DNA of 64,000 nt from G963676655 sp963676655 (GTDB taxonomy: Bacteria > Verrucomicrobiota > Lentisphaeria > Victivallales > Victivallaceae): the NCBI GenBank assembly GCA_963676655.2, contig CAXXKX010000003.1, forward strand, positions 1,054,001 through 1,118,000. Reading direction: 5' to 3'. Made by a program: the position numbers and the translations under genes. Under the pieces are notes generated by a model. It did no database searches. It was not told the DNA's origin and saw only the letters and a list, made by a program, of their open reading frames with translations. The first letter of the stretch is position 1. Every line of letters starts with the position of its first letter. Below, in pieces: positions 60,701 through 64,000 of this stretch.

Positions 60701-61701
60701 GGAATGCGCCCGTTTATGTTCATTCCCGGGGCGACATCACAGTACTGCCGAGTCCAATAGAAGGGTGCATCAGCGCCAATACCGCTCAAAATGCCGGAAC
60801 TTTGACCATCAAATTACTCAACAGTACGGATAAACCGGCGAAATATACTTTAGTCGCACCGACTGGCAGCAACCTGAAATTTGTTGAGAAGTCACGTCAA
60901 GTTACAATTCCGCCGAAAATGCGTGGCGAGGCTACCTTTCACTGGCAGCTTTTGCATCGAAGCAAAAATCATATTTTCACGCCGTTCAAAATTACAAACG
61001 CCAATAACACTTATGAAGTGGAATTTACTGTCCGCCTGAAAAAATTCCAACGGTCTAAAAAAACCAACCTGAACGCAAAGGCTTATGAACAGTGCGATAT
61101 CAGGAAGTTCCCGGCCGGAATGGCGATCGACACCGTTGAACAAGCCGTACTGGGAGCGCCGCCGGTAACCGAATCGATCCAGCAGGCCGGCTATTGGCAG
61201 GGAAGCAACGAGCTTTCCGGAAAAGCCGCGATCACCCATAACGATCAGGGAATTATTATTGGCATCAAGGTTAAGGACTCACATATGGTTATGCCCGGAA
61301 CATGGCCGACCATTCACGGGGCCTGTGTTGAAATATTCTTTGATTTCCGTGATAAGAACAAAGGTTTGGGCAACGCCGAATACGGCCGTGGAGTATTTCA
61401 GTTCCTGGCTACGCCGAAAAACGGCTGTAAACTTTTCTGTCCGCAAATAAAATCACTTGAAGAATCAGGAATTAGATCATATAGTAAAAAGTTGGACAAG
61501 GAACACTATTACATCGGTATGTTCATTCCCTGGTCTTTTGTGAAAAAATATGGAAGCAAACACGATTTTATCGGCTTTGATATTGGCATTGACGGGGCAG
61601 ACCCCAAAGATGGTAAACGTAAAACCCAACTAATGTTGTTCGGAAACTCCAACAATTCACAGAACGCATCTAATTTTGGTATAATTCATTTGGCAAAATA
61701 A
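57784..61701 (+). CDS. Large secreted multidomain glycosidase (clan GH-A type core)
   Basis: 1305 aa with a signal peptide (residues 1-20, cleaved near IHAQ). The N-terminal part (about 25-210) has the DGYVMDKNNDKIADQ-type start of DNRLRE-like (CBM96-type) domains. A second sandwich domain follows (about 235-520). The catalytic TIM barrel (about 550-900) has Glu678 in LWEVENEPNTG as acid/base and Glu777 in TFNSETGML as nucleophile, the strand-4/strand-7 arrangement of GH39/GH5-like clan A enzymes. The C-terminus (about 1120-1305) resembles CBM9-like domains (GACVEIFFDFRDKN). Neighbouring genes end in a sulfatase, so the substrate may be a sulfated polysaccharide (inference). AAAGGAACGT precedes the ATG. 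Confidence 0.82.
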   Translation: MKNLIITLVLFACSCCIHAQTFNLKTVPASDGYVMDKNNDKIADQAVAAEADASNPNQVLSIRNSFDGKALSKAVFEFKIPEKLQNKNVGKAIFSVCLNWAFDSEKKQKGRGPELELWGYYDKYADGKISLNDFKTGKSLNITVKRDHTLKKQRYLELDVSTFVKEALKKQAKYIAFRLDPKPEGKDMKMWTWRSSEFGLKYGNVYTPTLKIICGKVNAAATAATPSSQKKKITKPICKPGTDTATYTIYPESGHDNVNGNLGVLNARRPFLLPEPGGALNSKAINVQQLLFTYDISKLMDFKSKVDIDFYLRQSRYPGERTVIELIGTNGTMALTESQYAETRWLTLSYGRNKTKLVLPYDPEWKKHRISIDQGQVIFDGKALLKIDRNFSPITLKCMAYSVDQLAIKEKNCELSLNWEKDYTAKIKTKYQNEKPFIKTFGFDTMVISLDPAKRDCPFVVLYNNTDKPESIKIDYELHSEVNKLKENYSQTIKLPPRSWQETAIKLPANLKTDIYHLKIKSGKFSQYKHFMYAKRRAEKPGEMKFGIHDSNEKKYGYYPEALPMRYAHKYLRWWTESYPWLRNPDKTWGLRKDAKPDQWVWNTRIDAIVRQPGLIPFVCVQGGPTIDYQRVREVGHMRKLAWGKLGGETDLKRYGKYLEQVIKRYKGKVRLWEVENEPNTGTHLGNRPAEYVGLAKTVYTVIKKHDPQSTILGISGTSKWPEWMQTVFKLGGDKYMDRVSYHSYFGNAQPTLLLDFLDDAVKKMPERFHNRTFNSETGMLQALRIEVDKPLSQEYVDRQNKLKHPAFVSKAAWPGKCHSEYDAGRGMVKNAVINFLAGAKAFTFFGWTTSWPKGNINTTKTPGFNVFSISAKNERTPSQYTLALAVLTTQFEGVTLKKDDYKRVRNYGVTGGVFSKADGGKMAVVWGNQQKSTCVFETNQPRLEVVNMYGQTKLVDLNKASNGKYVYTLSLGNAPVYVHSRGDITVLPSPIEGCISANTAQNAGTLTIKLLNSTDKPAKYTLVAPTGSNLKFVEKSRQVTIPPKMRGEATFHWQLLHRSKNHIFTPFKITNANNTYEVEFTVRLKKFQRSKKTNLNAKAYEQCDIRKFPAGMAIDTVEQAVLGAPPVTESIQQAGYWQGSNELSGKAAITHNDQGIIIGIKVKDSHMVMPGTWPTIHGACVEIFFDFRDKNKGLGNAEYGRGVFQFLATPKNGCKLFCPQIKSLEESGIRSYSKKLDKEHYYIGMFIPWSFVKKYGSKHDFIGFDIGIDGADPKDGKRKTQLMLFGNSNNSQNASNFGIIHLAK

Positions 61702-61705
61702 AATT

Positions 61706-62563
61706 ATGAACCACATAAAACTTGAAGAATTCAGGATACCTCGAATCAAGGGCCACGGCTGTTCATTTTTGGAAGCCGGGGGCATGCTGACCGCGCCGCT
61801 TTCGCCGCGACTGATTGAAATTATGGGAGAAGGCAACTTTTTCCCGGACGCTTCGGGTTTCGACCCGTCCGGCAACTGGCGGCATCACTACCGGGTCTGG
61901 ACCAATCACGGCGACTGCAAAGCCCAGAACAAAAACACCGGACATATCTCGATTGCCAGAAACGCACAAACTGATTCGGTTAACTTCCAGGTCAGACAGA
62001 TCATCGTCAATCAGGACGGAATGTTCCAGCGTATCGAAGCTGAAATTAATTGCAGCAACGATACTCCCGGCTCCGTACAAAACTGGCAGACCCGGATTTA
62101 CTTTTACGATACCGCGCAATGTCCGATGGCCGATATGGATCTGGAAATAACCGGAACAGTATCACCTGAATCCGTACAAATGACAGTGAACGGCACAACC
62201 GAAACATATCCGCTTACGCGTCCTCTGCTGAGTCAATGGCTGATTTGCGACTGTATCCAGCGCAAACGTGAACACCTGGATGATTTTACCGTACTTGAAC
62301 ACGGCATGAAACTGAAGCCGCATCACTGTCTGATCCCGTCGCAGCCGGTCCGGCCCGAGGCGACCAACGCCGCCGGGACACTTGCACTGACTGTTCAACG
62401 TGGGCATGGGTTATTACCGTGGGAATACTGGCAGGACACCGCCGGACGCGTCCTTTACGCGTTCAGCGGCACGGTAATGTATATCCTGGACGAAGACGCA
62501 CCGGGCAAAACCGACGCCTTGATCGAAGAACTGGTACAGGGGGGCCATCACTATGAATACTGA
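61706..62563 (+). CDS. Conserved-context protein of unknown function, beta-rich
   Basis: 285 aa, no signal peptide. It is rich in beta-strand sequence, with a segment MFQRIEAEINCSNDTPGSVQ and a LICDCIQRKREHLDDF segment, and I recognise no family. It starts 4 bp after the glycosidase stop and overlaps the sulfatase start by 11 bp, so it is locked into this operon and should act on the same substrate. A cytoplasmic lyase, isomerase or binding protein are all possible. Confidence 0.6.
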   Translation: MNHIKLEEFRIPRIKGHGCSFLEAGGMLTAPLSPRLIEIMGEGNFFPDASGFDPSGNWRHHYRVWTNHGDCKAQNKNTGHISIARNAQTDSVNFQVRQIIVNQDGMFQRIEAEINCSNDTPGSVQNWQTRIYFYDTAQCPMADMDLEITGTVSPESVQMTVNGTTETYPLTRPLLSQWLICDCIQRKREHLDDFTVLEHGMKLKPHHCLIPSQPVRPEATNAAGTLALTVQRGHGLLPWEYWQDTAGRVLYAFSGTVMYILDEDAPGKTDALIEELVQGGHHYEY

Positions 62564-63860
62564 GACCCCGAATATTCTGCTGATCGTCAGCGACCAGCAG
62601 CACGCCAACACGATTTCAGCGCTGGGACAACAGTTTGTAAACACCCCTAATCTGGATCGGCTGGCGTCCGAAGGCATGAGTTTCTCAAACTGTTACTGCA
62701 CCGAACCGATCTGCGGGCCGTCCCGCGCGTCCATCTTCAGCGGCCGGATGCCGTCGGAATGCGGTGTCTATCAAAACGGACATAATATCCGTTCGAATAT
62801 TCCCAATATCGGCCAGTGGCTGCACCGTTGCGGGAGTACTTACCAGACCGTCTATGCCGGGAAATGGCACGTCCGGCAGCCGCATACGGCCAATGTTCCC
62901 GGCTTCGATATGCTGGCAAGCGGCATCAATTGCCAGGGCCAGCTTTCGGATGCGTCGGTTTCCATGGCTTGTGAAGGTTTTCTGCGCAACCGCAGGTCGC
63001 GGGAGCCGTTTTTTCTGGCCGCGATGTACACCCAGCCGCATGACATCTGTGAATGGATTCATTATTGCTGCGGCATTGAAGAAGGCAGGTTTCATATTCC
63101 GGAAACTGACCTGCCGCCGCTGCCGGATAATTTCCGGGCGGAATACGCCGAACCGGATATCCTCGCCTTTTACCGGGGAGGCCGACCGTCAAGTGTATGC
63201 AAATGGAGCGAATATCAATGGCGCGTCTATCTCTGGGGCTACTACCGCCTGGTGGAGATGCTCGACGCGGAAATAGGCCGGATTCTACAAGCGCTTGATG
63301 CCTCGGGACAGGCGGAAAACACGCTGGTCATCTTTGCATCCGATCACGGTGAAGGGTTGGCGGAACTTGGCATGATCACTAAAAATTATCTATATGATTC
63401 CGCCGCGCGCGTCCCGCTGGTAATTCGCTGGCCGAATCATGTCAAACCCGGTTCAATCAGTAAAGAACTTATTTCGCTGCTGGATATCGCTCCGACAGTC
63501 TACGACTGCCTTGATCTGCCGATACCCTCAGGTTCCTGTGGACTCAGCTTGAAGGATTTTCTGGCTGCCGGCACTCCGTTGGACCGGGAATATGTCAGCG
63601 TCCAGGGACACGGCGGCAAGGGCCAGTGTATCCGGTCCTCCCGGTTCAAGTATATTGTTTTCCGGGATGACCCGATTGAGCTGCTGTTCGATATGGAAAA
63701 CGATCCCGGCGAAACCGTCAATCTGGCAAGTGAACCGGAATATCAAGACACTTTGCACACCCATCGGCGCTATCTGACCGGGTGGCTGGCCGGATTGGAT
63801 GTAGCGCCTTGTATTCCGGAAGATCACCGGTTCGTTTTCGCGGCGGAAATACCGCAGTAA
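62553..63860 (+). CDS. Sulfatase (formylglycine-dependent type)
   Basis: 435 aa. N-terminal ILLIVSDQQHANTIS with metal-binding Asp, then the formylglycine motif C54-GPSR in TEPICGPSRASIFSGRMP, GKWHVRQP, and LVIFASDHGEGLAELGM with the second metal-binding Asp-His pair. No signal peptide is apparent, so it is either cytoplasmic or exported by a route not visible. It would remove sulfate esters from polysaccharides or oligosaccharides. GGGGGG before the overlapping ATG. Cys-type maturation needs a formylglycine-generating enzyme, not in the window. Confidence 0.95.
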   Translation: MNTETPNILLIVSDQQHANTISALGQQFVNTPNLDRLASEGMSFSNCYCTEPICGPSRASIFSGRMPSECGVYQNGHNIRSNIPNIGQWLHRCGSTYQTVYAGKWHVRQPHTANVPGFDMLASGINCQGQLSDASVSMACEGFLRNRRSREPFFLAAMYTQPHDICEWIHYCCGIEEGRFHIPETDLPPLPDNFRAEYAEPDILAFYRGGRPSSVCKWSEYQWRVYLWGYYRLVEMLDAEIGRILQALDASGQAENTLVIFASDHGEGLAELGMITKNYLYDSAARVPLVIRWPNHVKPGSISKELISLLDIAPTVYDCLDLPIPSGSCGLSLKDFLAAGTPLDREYVSVQGHGGKGQCIRSSRFKYIVFRDDPIELLFDMENDPGETVNLASEPEYQDTLHTHRRYLTGWLAGLDVAPCIPEDHRFVFAAEIPQ

Positions 63861-63873
63861 AGCTCCAGTTTAC

Positions 63874-64000
63874 TTATCTGATACACACACCGTATACCCG
63901 GGGATTGGCAATGCCGTTTGTCGCGGTGATCCGGATTTCAATATCTGTGCATTCAGCGGCAAGCTTATGGAGTCTTCTGCGCTGGAAATTGTCTTCCACT
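63874..64000 (-). CDS. C-terminal fragment of a protein cut by the window edge
   Basis: The minus strand is open for 41 codons from the edge to the TAA at 63874-63876. The sequence RRRLHKLAAECTDIEIRITA followed by TNGIANPRVYGVCI resembles the discoidin-like C-terminal tail of secreted FAD-dependent oxidoreductases and similar PVC proteins (TNG..ARV.E.R pattern). Convergent with the sulfatase gene (13-bp gap). Identification is tentative. Confidence 0.5.
   Translation of the reverse strand, partial: VEDNFQRRRLHKLAAECTDIEIRITATNGIANPRVYGVCIR

Overview
The window looks like a chromosomal segment from a Lentisphaerota (PVC superphylum) bacterium of moderate GC content. The evidence is a 51-codon gene matching the Chlamydia/Verrucomicrobia 'small basic protein' family (5855-6010), four pseudopilins sharing the [25 protein letters not shown] N-terminal segment type with H-X9-DG-like C-termini, a sulfatase, and several secreted carbohydrate-active enzymes each paired with its own LacI, AraC or GntR regulator. 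No rRNA, tRNA or CRISPR array was seen. The phylum assignment is inference.

Layout. 1-3.5 kb (minus): a Wsp/Frz-like chemosensory operon (CheW, CheR-TPR, CheW, chemoreceptor cut by the window edge). 3.9-5.8 kb: a complete-looking group IIC intron with its reverse transcriptase, inserted just after the rho-independent terminator of the small basic protein gene. 6.3-8.7 kb: an HNH-repeat protein, a small membrane protein, a lipoprotein and a nitroreductase. 9.1-14.2 kb: a probable beta-mannan locus (GH130, pseudopilin, GH5-like, esterase, LacI). 14.4-17.6 kb: TetR, a 2x[4Fe-4S] protein and hybrid cluster protein, with matching TetR operators before both transcription units. 17.9-28.2 kb: housekeeping and metabolic genes (BASS transporter, D-lyxose isomerase, CDF transporter, HAD phosphatase, LRR protein, NAD(P)HX repair enzyme), plus a cobalamin-type riboswitch placed before a pseudopilin and a 169-bp element with perfect 20-bp terminal inverted repeats.

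28.2-33.4 kb is an accessory, repeat-rich, AT-rich stretch. It holds a degenerate copy of the 3' end of the 33.5-36.6 kb gene, mosaic and tandem repeats, two copies of a ~130-bp direct repeat, and a run of small orphan membrane or secreted proteins, one apparently frameshifted. 33.5-41.8 kb: a second polysaccharide locus (propeller/FnIII protein, pseudopilin, AraC, LamG plus alpha/alpha-barrel protein, PocR-AraC). Two of its promoters share a ~62-bp element with -35, -10 and a conserved upstream block. 42.1-44.9 kb: a three-gene sugar dehydrogenase/isomerase operon. 45.2-48.5 kb: an HlyD/FUSC efflux pair with a 37-aa membrane peptide between them. 48.6-53.7 kb: an FHA-MoxR fusion, DUF58 and transglutaminase operon. 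55.8-63.9 kb: a third polysaccharide locus (GntR-LacI hybrid regulator with a palindrome over its own -10, pseudopilin, 1305-aa GH, unknown protein, sulfatase).

The recurring theme is a local regulator, a pseudopilin and a large secreted polysaccharide-active protein. The most noteworthy signals are the riboswitch in front of a pseudopilin, the group IIC intron at a PVC marker gene, the shared promoter element, the two clear operator systems (TetR/Hcp, GntR), the hairpin-forming mobile-like elements and the FHA-MoxR fusion.
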